Positions 13,366-20,511 of a stretch of DNA of 20,511 nt are shown in pieces (within the stretch, counting starts at the first letter, position 1; each line of letters begins with the position of its first letter). The DNA lies in the NCBI GenBank assembly GCA_025465145.1, contig JAODNS010000052.1, positions 1 through 20,511 on the forward strand. The letters run 5' to 3'. The position numbers and the translations under genes were made by a program. The notes under the pieces were generated by a model that was given only the letters and a program-made list of their open reading frames with translations, made no database searches and was not told the origin of the DNA. This DNA comes from Frankiales bacterium (GTDB lineage Bacteria > Actinomycetota > Actinomycetes > Mycobacteriales > SCTD01).

Positions 13366-14445
13366 GTGGAGTTCGAGCTGCAGCCGACCGGGACGCCGGT
13401 GGACGCGGAGACGCGCGCCGAGGTGCTCGCCGCGCCCGCGTTCGGCCGGGTCTTCAGCGACCACATGGTCAGCGCACGGTGGACGCGGAACGGCGGTTGG
13501 CAGGACGGCCGGCTCGTCCCGTACGCGCCGCTCACGGTCGACCCGGCCAGCGTGGTCCTGCACTACGGGCAGGAGGTCTTCGAGGGCCTCAAGGCGTACC
13601 GGCAGCCCGACGGCGGGGTGGCGATGTTCCGGCCGGAGAAGAACGCGGCGCGGATGGTGCGCTCGTGCCGTCGGCTGGCGCTGCCCGAGCTGCCCGAGGC
13701 GGACTTCGTCGCGGCGTGCGAGCTGCTGGTCCGGACCGACCAGGACTGGGTGCCGGACGGCGAGGGCGCGTCGCTCTACCTGCGGCCGTTCATGTTCGCC
13801 GACGAGGTCGGGCTTGGCGTACGGCCCAGCGACAGCGCGCAGTTCCTCGTCATCGCGTCGCCGGCCGGCAACTACTTCACAGGTCCGCTCCGGCCGGTGT
13901 CGCTCTGGCTGTCGCAGGAGTACACCCGCGCGGCTCCCGGCGGCATGGGCGCCGCCAAGACCGGCGGCAACTACGCCGCCTCGCTCGTGGCGCAGCAGGA
14001 GGCAGCCGACAACGGGTGCGACCAGGTCGTCTTCCTGGACGCGGTCGAGCAGCGGTGGATCGAGGAGCTCGGCGGCATGAACCTGTTCCTCGTCATGGAC
14101 GACGGGCGGCTCGTCACGCCGGCCCTCAGCGGCACGATCCTCGAGGGCGTCACCCGCGACTGCGTGATCACGCTCGCGCGCGAGCTCGGCCACGAGGTGG
14201 AGGAGCGCAAGGTCGACGTCGACGAGTGGCGCAAGGGCGCCGTCGACGGGTCGGTCGTCGAGGTGTTCGCGTGCGGCACGGCCGCGGTCATCACCCCCGT
14301 CGGCGTCCTGCGGTGGCCAGGTGGCGAGGCGGTGGCCGGCGACGGGCAGCCCGGCGCGGTCACGACGCGGCTGCGCAAGGCACTGCTCGACATCCAGTAC
14401 GGCCGCACCGAGGACACCCACGGCTGGGTGCACCGGGTGGTCTAG
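13366..14445 (+). CDS. ilvE: Branched-chain amino acid aminotransferase
   Basis: The 359-residue PLP enzyme (fold type IV, BCAT class II) transaminates the 2-keto acids of valine, leucine and isoleucine using glutamate. The PLP lysine is K198 in MGAAKTGGNYAASL, and VLHYGQEVFEGLKAYR, DQVVFLDA and IEELGGMNLFLV are conserved family blocks. The GTG at 13366 is preferred: AAGGGG lies seven bases upstream, and the product then begins at the usual place (VEFELQPTGTP). The frame stays open upstream, but only through the tandem array, whose translation is simple repeats. An ATG at 13361 is in another frame. ilvE heads a run of same-strand genes with gaps under 40 bases. Confidence 0.97.
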   Translation: MEFELQPTGTPVDAETRAEVLAAPAFGRVFSDHMVSARWTRNGGWQDGRLVPYAPLTVDPASVVLHYGQEVFEGLKAYRQPDGGVAMFRPEKNAARMVRSCRRLALPELPEADFVAACELLVRTDQDWVPDGEGASLYLRPFMFADEVGLGVRPSDSAQFLVIASPAGNYFTGPLRPVSLWLSQEYTRAAPGGMGAAKTGGNYAASLVAQQEAADNGCDQVVFLDAVEQRWIEELGGMNLFLVMDDGRLVTPALSGTILEGVTRDCVITLARELGHEVEERKVDVDEWRKGAVDGSVVEVFACGTAAVITPVGVLRWPGGEAVAGDGQPGAVTTRLRKALLDIQYGRTEDTHGWVHRVV

Positions 14446-14472
14446 GTTCGGCAGCCCCACCGAGGAGGCGCT

Positions 14473-14865
14473 GTGCTCGTCCGGGACGTCATGACCGCGA
14501 CCGTCGTGTCGGTCGGCCCCACCCACACCGTCCGGCAGGTCGCGCAGGCGATGGCCGCCCGCAAGGTCGGCGCGGCGGTGGTCCACGACCCGGACGCCGA
14601 TGGCCCCGGGATCCTCACCGAGCGGGACGTCCTCGAGGCGGTCGCGCAGGGCGAGGACCCGGACACCGAGCCGGCATCCGCCCACCTCACCCGCGAGGCC
14701 GTGGTCGCGTCGCCCGACTGGGACCTGCTGCGTGCCGCGGAGACGATGCTCAGCGGCGGCTTCCGGCACCTCGTCGTGTGCGACGGTTCGGACGTGGTCG
14801 GCGTCCTGTCGGTGCGCGACGTGCTGCGAGCCTGGACCGAACGGGGCGGACCCGCCGCCACATAG
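14473..14865 (+). CDS. Tandem CBS-domain protein
   Basis: The 130-residue protein consists of two CBS domains (about 1-60 and 65-128) and nothing else. The first begins VRDVMTATVVSVGPTHTV and closes with GILTERDVLEAV; the second ends VVGVLSVRDVLRAW. Paired CBS domains bind adenine nucleotides or other adenosyl ligands and usually regulate a partner enzyme or transporter. The GTG start has an excellent GAGGAGG site (14462-14468). It lies 27 bases after ilvE and 13 before the first esterase. Its partner is unknown; co-transcription suggests one of the neighbouring enzymes, including the ATP-consuming one. Domain assignment is firm, role unassigned. Confidence 0.9.
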   Translation: MLVRDVMTATVVSVGPTHTVRQVAQAMAARKVGAAVVHDPDADGPGILTERDVLEAVAQGEDPDTEPASAHLTREAVVASPDWDLLRAAETMLSGGFRHLVVCDGSDVVGVLSVRDVLRAWTERGGPAAT

Positions 14866-14878
14866 GGTTCCTCGCGCG

Positions 14879-15907
14879 ATGACCGAGACCCTCACCTTCC
14901 GCATGCCCGACCCTGACAGCCGCTACAGCGGGGTCCGCCTTCAGCAGGACGTGCGGCTGCCCGGGGAGGTCCTGGGCTTCATCCGCGACGGCGACGAGTG
15001 GGTCCTCACGGTGCCGCGGCCCGACGTCGACCGCATGGAGTACTCCTTCGAGCTCCAGCACGACGGCGGCTCGAGCGAGTGGGTCTGCGACCCGAACAAT
15101 GCCGTACGCGTCGGCGGCGCGTTCGGCGACAAGTCGGTGCTGGAGCTGCCGGAGTACCGGGCGCCCGCGTGGTTGTCCGCCGAACCGCCGCGTGGTCCGC
15201 GCAGGGACGTCTCGCTGCCGACGCGCGCGCTGGACCAGGAGGTCCCCTGCGTCCTGTGGTCCTCCGCCGGCAGCGACGACGCCGCGGAGCTTCCGCTGCT
15301 CGTCGTGCACGACGGGCCGGAGTACGACGCGCTGGCCTCGCTCACGCTCTTCCTCGACGCGATGGTCGCCGCCGGGCGGCTGCCGGCTCTGCGGGCGGCT
15401 CTGCTGGCTCCGGTCGACCGCAACGACACGTACTCGGCGTCGATCCCGTACGCGCGTGCCCTCGCCCTCGGGATCGTGCCGCGGCTGCACGAGCTGGCGC
15501 CGGCGACCGTCACCCTCGGCATGGGGGCGAGCCTCGGTGGGCTCGCCATGCTGCACGCGCAGCGCAACCATCCCGGCACGTTCGCCGGGCTGTACCTGCA
15601 GAGCAGCAGCTTCTTCCACCGCGGCCTCGACGAGCAGGAGAGCGGCTTCGAGCGGTTCCAGCGCATCACCGGCTTCGTCGACAGCGTGCTGCGCGGTGGC
15701 CCTGCGGTCGACCCGGTGCCGATCGTGCTGACCTGCGGGCTGATCGAGGAGAACGTCGAGAACAACCGGCTCATGACCCGCTCGCTCGGGGCGCAGGGCT
15801 ACGACACCCGGCTGGTGGAGAACCGCGACGTGCACACCTACACCGGCTGGCGCGACACTTTCGACCCGAACCTGGTCGACCTCGTGCAGCGGGTGCTCCA
15901 GCCGTGA
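14879..15907 (+). CDS. Enterochelin-esterase-like (Fes/esterase D type) hydrolase
   Basis: The 342-residue product has an N-terminal immunoglobulin-like domain (about 20-110, with EYSFELQHDGGSSEWVCDP), as in Fes-type esterases. A C-terminal alpha/beta-hydrolase domain (about 120-342) follows. The nucleophile is Ser218 in GMGASLGG, and the catalytic His is in ENRDVHTYTGWRD, where Fes relatives have a similar His-x-x-x-x-W pattern. No signal peptide is seen, so it acts in the cytoplasm. The ATG lacks a Shine-Dalgarno site; TAGGGT at 14863-14868 could be a -10 for a nearly leaderless transcript. No siderophore genes are in the window, so a siderophore substrate is not supported. Its stop overlaps the next start by four bases. 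Confidence 0.88.
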   Translation: MTETLTFRMPDPDSRYSGVRLQQDVRLPGEVLGFIRDGDEWVLTVPRPDVDRMEYSFELQHDGGSSEWVCDPNNAVRVGGAFGDKSVLELPEYRAPAWLSAEPPRGPRRDVSLPTRALDQEVPCVLWSSAGSDDAAELPLLVVHDGPEYDALASLTLFLDAMVAAGRLPALRAALLAPVDRNDTYSASIPYARALALGIVPRLHELAPATVTLGMGASLGGLAMLHAQRNHPGTFAGLYLQSSSFFHRGLDEQESGFERFQRITGFVDSVLRGGPAVDPVPIVLTCGLIEENVENNRLMTRSLGAQGYDTRLVENRDVHTYTGWRDTFDPNLVDLVQRVLQP

Positions 15908-16644
15908 GGCGACACGTCGTCGAGCTCTGGTCGCCCGAGCTGGGCTGGTCGCCGCGGGTCATCGCGTACGGCTCGTACGGCCGCCCGGTCCTCGTCTTCC
16001 CGAGCAGCGAGGGACGCGCGGAGGACTACGAGAACAACGGCATGGTCGACGCGCTCCGGCCGCTGATCGACGGCGGCCGGCTCAAGCTCTACTGCCTGGA
16101 CTCGTGGGACAGCGGTTCCTGGTACCGGCACGACCTGCCGCTGGAGGAGCGCGCCCAGCGGCACGAGGCGTACGAGCGCTGGGTCGCCGACGGAGCCGTG
16201 CCGTTCGTCGATGCCGACTGCGGCGGCCGGCAGGAGATGGTGCTCACCGGCTGCAGCTTCGGCGCCTACCACGCGGTCAACACCGCGCTGCGCCGGGCGG
16301 ACCTGTTCCCGGTGGCCGTCGGGCTGTCCGGCGTCTACGACCTCGGCGTGCTCGGCTGGGGACACCAGGGGTCCTCGTACTACTTCAACAACCCGATGTC
16401 CTCGGTCGGCGGGCTCGACGGGGACCACCTCGGCTGGCTGCAGTCCCGCCTGTCGCTGCTGCTCGTCGCCGGCCAGGGCATGTGGGAGGACACGACCGGC
16501 GCACTGGAGAGCACGCTGCGTTTCAGCGACCTCGCCGCGAGCAAGGGACTGCGCGTCGAGACCGACATCTGGGGTCATGACGTGCCGCACGACTGGCCGT
16601 CGTGGCGCGCCCAGATCGCGCACCACCTGCCCCGGTTCCTGTAG
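15904..16644 (+). CDS. Second esterase-family alpha/beta hydrolase
   Basis: The 246-residue protein starts at GTG 15904, overlapping the previous stop in a GTGA tetranucleotide, which indicates translational coupling. It is a compact esterase D-like hydrolase with the nucleophile Ser118 in TGCSFGAYHAVN and a C-terminal GHDVPHDWPSWR that supplies the catalytic His. Conserved YGRPVLVFPSSEGRAEDYE lies near the N-terminus, and VAGQGMWEDTTGALEST before the last strand. There is no signal peptide. This type is widespread in actinobacteria as an unnamed esterase family. Together with its upstream neighbour it makes two hydrolases next to one ATP-grasp enzyme. Substrate unknown. Confidence 0.88.
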   Translation: MRRHVVELWSPELGWSPRVIAYGSYGRPVLVFPSSEGRAEDYENNGMVDALRPLIDGGRLKLYCLDSWDSGSWYRHDLPLEERAQRHEAYERWVADGAVPFVDADCGGRQEMVLTGCSFGAYHAVNTALRRADLFPVAVGLSGVYDLGVLGWGHQGSSYYFNNPMSSVGGLDGDHLGWLQSRLSLLLVAGQGMWEDTTGALESTLRFSDLAASKGLRVETDIWGHDVPHDWPSWRAQIAHHLPRFL

Positions 16645-16653
16645 AGGAGACGC

Positions 16654-17886
16654 ATGACGGAGACCAAGCACCTGCTGGGCCTGCTCCTGGGCACCGAGGA
16701 GGACTGGCCGGGCGCCTTCGAGCAGCTCGTCCGGCGCTACGACCCGGCGCTGCAGGTGGGCGGGCAGACGCACCGGTACGACGTCGAGCGGATCACCATC
16801 GAGCCGTTCGACCTGCGGCAGCCCAGCCGCTACGACCTCGTCGTTGACCGGCTCGCGTACTGGTACTACGTCCCGCGCGAGTGGCTGAAGAAGGTCGCCC
16901 TCATGGACGACACGTACCTGCTGAACAACCCGTTCACGTTCCAGTCCATGGAGAAGCACGCCGCCTACTGCGCGATGATCCGGCTCGGCCTCAAGGTGCC
17001 GGAGACCTGGCTGGTGCCGCACAAGCAGCCGCCGGACAACCCGCGCTTCCCCTACACCGCCGCGAAGTACAACCGCTTCTTCGACATCGGCGAGGTCGCG
17101 GAGAAGGTCGGCTACCCGCTCTACATGAAGCCGTACGACGGCGGCGCCTGGGTCGGCGTGACCCGCATCAAGGACCAGGAGCAGCTGCGCACGGCGTACG
17201 ACGAGTCGGGCGAGCGACTGATGCACCTGCAGGCCAGCGTCGAGGGCTTCGAGGTGTTCGCGCGGTCGCTGTCCATCGGCGCCGAGACGATGGTCATGAA
17301 GTTCGCGCCGGACCGGCCGATGCACGACCGCTACAGCGTCGACCACGCCTTCCTGGCGCCCGAGGTCGGCGACGAGGTCGTCACCATCGGCAAGATCGTC
17401 AACGCCTTCTTCACGTGGGAGTTCAACTCCTGCGAGACGCTGGTCCGCGACGGGCAGGTGCACCCGATCGACTACGCCAACGCGTGCCCCGACGTCGCGA
17501 TCACCTCGCTGCACTACTACTTCCCGTGGGCGATGAAGGCCCTCGTCAAGTGGTCGCTGTTCTGCACGGCGACCGGCCGCCAGCCGCGCGTCGACCTCGA
17601 GACCCGCAGCTGGTACGACGTGGCCGACGGCGGCGGGTCGTACGAGGAGAAGCTGGCCGTCTACCGCCGCATGGCCGACGACTACTTCCAGCAGGAGCAG
17701 TACGCGGAGTTCTGCGCCACGCACCTGTCGGACTTCGACCGGATCGCGGTGGAGTACTTCGCTTCGTCCGAGTTCGACCGGCTGCTGGTGGAGACGGTGC
17801 GGTCGACCTTCCCGGCGCACGAGCACGAGCAGTTCGTCGCCCACTACCGCGGGCTGCTGGCCGCCTGGGTCCGCGACCAGGGCTGA
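16654..17886 (+). CDS. ATP-grasp enzyme of unknown substrate
   Basis: The 410-residue protein starts at ATG 16654 behind a strong GAGGAGA site, nine bases after the second esterase. The N-terminal part holds LLLGTEEDWPGAFEQL. The central ATP-grasp fold (about 110-300) has the nucleotide lysine K159 in YPLYMKPYDGGAWVGV. The metal-binding residues are E256/N258 in TWEFNSCETL and D273/N276 in HPIDYANACPD. A helical C-terminal region (about 300-410) ends it. ATP-grasp enzymes activate a carboxylate as an acyl phosphate and join it to an amine, thiol or other nucleophile. Nothing shows which substrates are used. Linkage to two esterases suggests a pathway making and cleaving one conjugate. Confidence 0.85.
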   Translation: MTETKHLLGLLLGTEEDWPGAFEQLVRRYDPALQVGGQTHRYDVERITIEPFDLRQPSRYDLVVDRLAYWYYVPREWLKKVALMDDTYLLNNPFTFQSMEKHAAYCAMIRLGLKVPETWLVPHKQPPDNPRFPYTAAKYNRFFDIGEVAEKVGYPLYMKPYDGGAWVGVTRIKDQEQLRTAYDESGERLMHLQASVEGFEVFARSLSIGAETMVMKFAPDRPMHDRYSVDHAFLAPEVGDEVVTIGKIVNAFFTWEFNSCETLVRDGQVHPIDYANACPDVAITSLHYYFPWAMKALVKWSLFCTATGRQPRVDLETRSWYDVADGGGSYEEKLAVYRRMADDYFQQEQYAEFCATHLSDFDRIAVEYFASSEFDRLLVETVRSTFPAHEHEQFVAHYRGLLAAWVRDQG

Positions 17887-17890
17887 GGTT

Positions 17891-17926
17891 CACCTCGCGG
17901 CGATTGCTGCCGATGCAGGTGAGGTG
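17891..17926 (+). promoter_or_regulatory. Hairpin enclosing the start codon of the GGDEF-EAL gene
   Basis: CACCTC (17891-17896) is complementary to GAGGTG (17921-17926), which contains the GTG start and the purines just before it. A shorter inner helix CGGC/GCCG lies within. If it forms, it would hide the initiation site. The pairing is short, so this may be chance. Confidence 0.3.
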
Positions 17927-20212
17927 ACCGGTATCGCGGGCGACGCTGCGCTGAGCGCTGCGCGTGCCGCGTCACTCCGCCGGCTGCACACGCTGGTCCG
18001 CGGCATCAACGGCGACCTCGACCTCGAGCGGACGCTGGACGCCGTCGCGCGCGGCATCGTCGAAGGCCTTGGCTTCGAGGTGGCGGTCGTCAACCTGGTC
18101 ATGCCCGAGGGTCACCTCGAGGTCGTTGCCGTGGCCGGCTCCGACGAGGCGCGCGACGCCCTCATGGGCGGGCGGGGCAGCCGCGAGGAGTGGGACGCCT
18201 GGCTCACGGAGTGCACGCCGGTCGGGCAGGTGCTCGTCGACTACCGGCGCCAGGAGGACGACGGCACCGCCGTACCCACCTGGATCCCGGACCGCCCCGT
18301 CCTCGAGGACGAGGACGCCTGGCACCCGCTGGACGCGCTCATCGCGCCGCTGACGACCCGCTCGGGGCTGGTTGGCACGATCAGCGTCGACCTCCCGCGC
18401 GACGGCCGTCGACCCGGTCCGGAGCAGCTCGAGCTGCTGGAGATGTACGCGGCGCAGGCCAGTGTCGCGATCGAGAACGCGCAGCTGCACACCGCGCTCG
18501 TGGCCCGCGACGCCGAGCGCGAGCGGACGCTCGGCCGGCTGACCGCCCTGGTGCACGAGGCGCCCGTCGCGATCCTGGAGCTCGACCTGCAGGGCCGGGT
18601 ACGGCTGTGGAACCCGGCCGCCGAGGAGATGTTCGGCTGGACGGCGGACGAGGTCATCGGGCAGCCGAACCCGTCCGTCGCGCCGGATGAGTACGAGGAG
18701 CGGCTGGGCGCGCTCGTCCGCGGTCAGGTCGTCCACCGGGCGCCCGCACGACGGCGGCGCAAGGACGGGTCGATCGTCGAGGTGGAGATGTCCAGCGCGG
18801 TGCTCCGGCAGCCGGACGGCACGCCGTTCGGCTACATCGGCTCGATGATCGACGTCACCGAGCGGACGCTGCTGGAGCAGGAGCTGCGGACCGCCGCGTA
18901 CACGGACCCGCTGACGGGGCTGGCCAACCGCGGCGCGCTGCGCCAGCGGCTCGAGTCCGCTGACGAGGTGCCCGCGGCGCTGCTGCTGCTCGACATGGAC
19001 GGCTTCAAGGGCGTCAACGACACGCTCGGCCACGCGGCAGGGGACCAGGTGCTCCAGCAGGTGGCCGCGCGGCTGCGCCGCAGCTGCCGGCCTGGGGACC
19101 TGGTCGTCCGCCTGGGCGGTGACGAGTTCGTCGTCCTGGTCGACGGCGGCGAGGACCGGGTGGAGCCGCTGGCCCGCCGGCTGCTGAGCGTGCTGAGCGA
19201 GCCGTTCTCGCTCTCCGAGCGCGAGGTCACCCTCGGCTGCAGCATCGGCATCTCGGAGCCGCGCCGGACCGGGTCGGCCACCGCGCTGCGGGACGCCGAC
19301 ATCGCCATGTACGCGGCGAAGCTGCGCGGCAAGGGCTGCTTCCAGCTGTTCGAGCCGCCGATGCGGGTGGCAGTCCTGCAGCGCGCGGAGCTGGCCGAGG
19401 ACCTGCGCACCGCCGTGGCGCAGGGGCAGCTCGCGCTGCGCTACCACCCGGTGATCGACGTGCCGAGCCGTCGGGTCGTCGGCGTCGAGGCACTGCTGCG
19501 CTGGAACCACCCGACGCGCGGCGAGCTCAGCCCCATGCTGTTCGTGCCGCTGGCCGAGGAGAGCGGGCTCATCAACGAGATCGGCGACTGGGTGCTGCGC
19601 GAGGCATGCACCCAGCTGCGCCGCTGGCACGCGGACCTGCCGGAGCACCGCCGGCTCACGGTCAGTGTCAACCTGTCGGCGGTCCAGCTGAAGGTGCCCG
19701 ACCTGGTCGAGAAGGTGGCGGAGGTGCTGGCCGACACGGGGCTGCCGCCCCGCCGGCTCGTCCTGGAGCTGACCGAGTCCGTCCTCGTCGACGACGACGG
19801 CGACGCGGTCGGCGTGCTCGAGCGGCTGCGCAACCTCGGCGTACGGCTGGCCATGGACGACTTCGGCGCCGGCTTCTCGTCGCTGCGCTACCTCAAGCGG
19901 CTCCCCTTCGACTTCGTCAAGCTCGACCGCGGCCTGCTCGAGGGCGTCCACCGCGACCCCGCAGCGCTCGCGCTGGCCGACGCCGTCCTCGGCCTGCTCA
20001 GCCGGCTGGGCCTGCGCACCGTCGCCGAGGGCATCGAGACGCGCGGTCAGCTGGCCGTGGTCGAGGGGCTGGGCTGCCGCTACGGCCAGGGCTTCCTGTT
20101 CGGCACCCCGATGCTCCCGCAGGACGTCCCCGCTCTGCTCACCGGCGACGGCGGGGGCGTCGTCGTACCCGCACCGCGTGAGCAGCTCGAGAACGGCGTC
20201 GAGCGGGTCTGA
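17924..20212 (+). CDS. GAF-PAS-GGDEF-EAL cyclic-di-GMP turnover protein
   Basis: The 762-residue cytoplasmic protein has a GAF domain (about 20-185), a PAS domain (about 200-320, with VRLWNPAAEEMFGWTADEVIG), a GGDEF domain (about 328-485) and an EAL domain (about 490-740). The diguanylate cyclase motif GGDEF (398-402) is intact, with the inhibitory-site RxxD (R389-D392) five residues before it. The phosphodiesterase motif is also intact: E522 in GVEALLRW, SVNLSA, LELTES, DDFGAGFSSLRYLK, FVKLD, VAEGIET and GQGFLFG. Either or both activities are therefore possible. There are no membrane segments. The GTG at 17924 is the only sensible start, but its ribosome binding site is poor and may be folded. 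It probably senses a small ligand through GAF/PAS. The cimA promoter lies immediately after its stop. Confidence 0.95.
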   Translation: MTGIAGDAALSAARAASLRRLHTLVRGINGDLDLERTLDAVARGIVEGLGFEVAVVNLVMPEGHLEVVAVAGSDEARDALMGGRGSREEWDAWLTECTPVGQVLVDYRRQEDDGTAVPTWIPDRPVLEDEDAWHPLDALIAPLTTRSGLVGTISVDLPRDGRRPGPEQLELLEMYAAQASVAIENAQLHTALVARDAERERTLGRLTALVHEAPVAILELDLQGRVRLWNPAAEEMFGWTADEVIGQPNPSVAPDEYEERLGALVRGQVVHRAPARRRRKDGSIVEVEMSSAVLRQPDGTPFGYIGSMIDVTERTLLEQELRTAAYTDPLTGLANRGALRQRLESADEVPAALLLLDMDGFKGVNDTLGHAAGDQVLQQVAARLRRSCRPGDLVVRLGGDEFVVLVDGGEDRVEPLARRLLSVLSEPFSLSEREVTLGCSIGISEPRRTGSATALRDADIAMYAAKLRGKGCFQLFEPPMRVAVLQRAELAEDLRTAVAQGQLALRYHPVIDVPSRRVVGVEALLRWNHPTRGELSPMLFVPLAEESGLINEIGDWVLREACTQLRRWHADLPEHRRLTVSVNLSAVQLKVPDLVEKVAEVLADTGLPPRRLVLELTESVLVDDDGDAVGVLERLRNLGVRLAMDDFGAGFSSLRYLKRLPFDFVKLDRGLLEGVHRDPAALALADAVLGLLSRLGLRTVAEGIETRGQLAVVEGLGCRYGQGFLFGTPMLPQDVPALLTGDGGGVVVPAPREQLENGVERV

Positions 20213-20214
20213 CG

Positions 20215-20220
20215 TACGCT
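20215..20220 (+). promoter_or_regulatory. Putative -10 element of the cimA leader promoter
   Basis: TACGCT matches TANNNT and is followed by exactly seven bases before the leader ATG, the same geometry as before leuB. It begins three bases after the stop of the GGDEF-EAL gene. No clear -35 is visible inside that gene's 3' end. Confidence 0.5.
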
Positions 20221-20227
20221 GCTCGCG

Positions 20228-20266
20228 ATGACCCGCCTCGTGATCATTCGCAGGCGCGCTGACTGA
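20228..20266 (+). CDS. cimA leader peptide (MTRLVIIRRRAD)
   Basis: ATG 20228 opens a 12-codon ORF ending at TGA 20264-20266. Codons 4-7 (CTC GTG ATC ATT) encode Leu-Val-Ile-Ile, all branched-chain residues and including the isoleucine that cimA helps to make. ATT is rare in this G/C-ending genome. There is no Shine-Dalgarno sequence, and a -10-like element sits seven bases upstream, so leaderless translation is likely. A hairpin over its stop codon and a terminator follow, as in the ilvB leader. The coding content is direct observation; the regulatory role is inferred. Confidence 0.75.
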   Translation: MTRLVIIRRRAD

Positions 20267-20282
20267 CATCCGGTCGGCGCGC
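20254..20282 (+). promoter_or_regulatory. Leader hairpin overlapping the cimA leader stop codon
   Basis: GCGCGCTGACT (20254-20264) pairs over 11 bp, with two G-U wobbles, with GGTCGGCGCGC (20272-20282) around a seven-base loop. The 5' arm covers the last leader codons and the stop, so translation to the end would melt it. The layout copies the hairpin at 591-620 before ilvB. Confidence 0.6.
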
Positions 20283-20313
20283 AACCCTCCATGCCCTTCG
20301 GGCTGGGGGGTTT
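20283..20313 (+). terminator. Putative attenuator terminator before cimA
   Basis: AACCCTCC (20283-20290) pairs with GGGGGGTT (20305-20312), and GCCC (20293-20296) with GGGC (20300-20303) closes a TTC loop, leaving a small internal irregularity. Three T residues follow directly, then a mixed pyrimidine-rich stretch. The U-tract is shorter than in the ilvB attenuator. It lies 34 bases before the cimA start. Confidence 0.6.
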
Positions 20314-20347
20314 CGTGCTTCTCGGACCTGCTCCCGGTGAGGACCTC

Positions 20348-20511
20348 ATGACCGCTCTGCCGACCGACGCGTTCCACGTCTACGACACGACGCTGCGCGA
20401 CGGCGCGCAGCGCGAGGGCATGTCCCTGTCGGTCAACGACAAGCTCGCGATCGCCCGGCACCTCGACGACCTCGGCGTCGGCTTCATCGAGGGCGGCTGG
20501 CCCGGCGCCAA
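20348..20511 (+). CDS. cimA: Citramalate synthase, N-terminal part (3' end outside window)
   Basis: Fifty-four codons are visible from ATG 20348, which has GGTGAGGA four bases upstream. The sequence shows the metal aspartate block VYDTTLRDGAQREGMSLSV and FIEGGWPGA, diagnostic for the citramalate synthase/LeuA-like family with the GGWPGA signature rather than leuA proper. CimA condenses pyruvate with acetyl-CoA to (R)-citramalate, a threonine-independent route to 2-ketobutyrate for isoleucine. A separate, complete leuA in the window makes a second leuA unlikely. The Leu-Val-Ile-Ile leader upstream agrees with an isoleucine role. The catalytic histidines and C-terminal regulatory domain lie beyond the window. 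Confidence 0.9.
   Translation, partial: MTALPTDAFHVYDTTLRDGAQREGMSLSVNDKLAIARHLDDLGVGFIEGGWPGA

Noticed and set aside
14879..15907. Siderophore (enterobactin) esterase function
   Set aside because: The fold resembles Fes, but no siderophore synthesis, uptake or iron-regulatory sequence is visible nearby, so only the general hydrolase assignment is kept.

Overview
This is a high-G+C chromosomal window (coding third positions almost all G or C, frequent GTG starts) from an actinobacterium. The gene order ilvD-ilvBNC-serA-leuA-leuB-ilvE-cimA, the 529-residue SerA with a C-terminal ACT domain, the 560-residue LeuA and several apparently leaderless starts all fit Actinomycetia. I cannot assign a genus from the sequence alone.

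Layout. The window opens in the 3' end of ilvD (1-496). A regulated leader region (507-652) then precedes the ilvB-ilvN-ilvC operon (683-3993). A perfect GC-rich hairpin separates ilvC from a convergent gene for a secreted metalloprotease-like protein with three beta-rich C-terminal repeats (4042-6261, minus strand). Divergent from it are serA and a translationally coupled alpha/beta hydrolase (6433-8870). leuA (8994-10676) follows behind its own leader peptide. Next come a secreted acidic repeat protein and a lipoprotein (10757-12055), then leuB (12084-13094). A repeat-rich spacer (13095-13365) leads to ilvE and a tightly packed accessory run: CBS-pair protein, two esterases, an ATP-grasp enzyme and a GAF-PAS-GGDEF-EAL protein (13366-20212). 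The window ends in the first 54 codons of cimA (20348 on), also behind a leader peptide.

Function. The ilv genes make the common valine/isoleucine/leucine precursors, leuA and leuB divert 2-ketoisovalerate to leucine, ilvE performs the final transamination, and cimA supplies 2-ketobutyrate for isoleucine from pyruvate. serA opens serine synthesis.

The most notable signal is regulatory. Three separate short leader ORFs sit before ilvB (MPLVLVVR), leuA (MMTHASLLLSGRDGV) and cimA (MTRLVIIRRRAD). Each is rich in codons for the amino acids its pathway makes, each lacks a Shine-Dalgarno site, and each starts about 5-8 bases after a plausible -10 element. The ilvB and cimA leaders end in a hairpin followed by an intrinsic terminator (transcription attenuation). 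The leuA leader ends in a hairpin that is mutually exclusive with a helix covering the leuA ribosome binding site (translation attenuation). A perfect 9-bp dyad beside the ilvB -35 box suggests an additional protein operator. The CBS/esterase/esterase/ATP-grasp cassette after ilvE is the best candidate here for an uncharacterised metabolic function.
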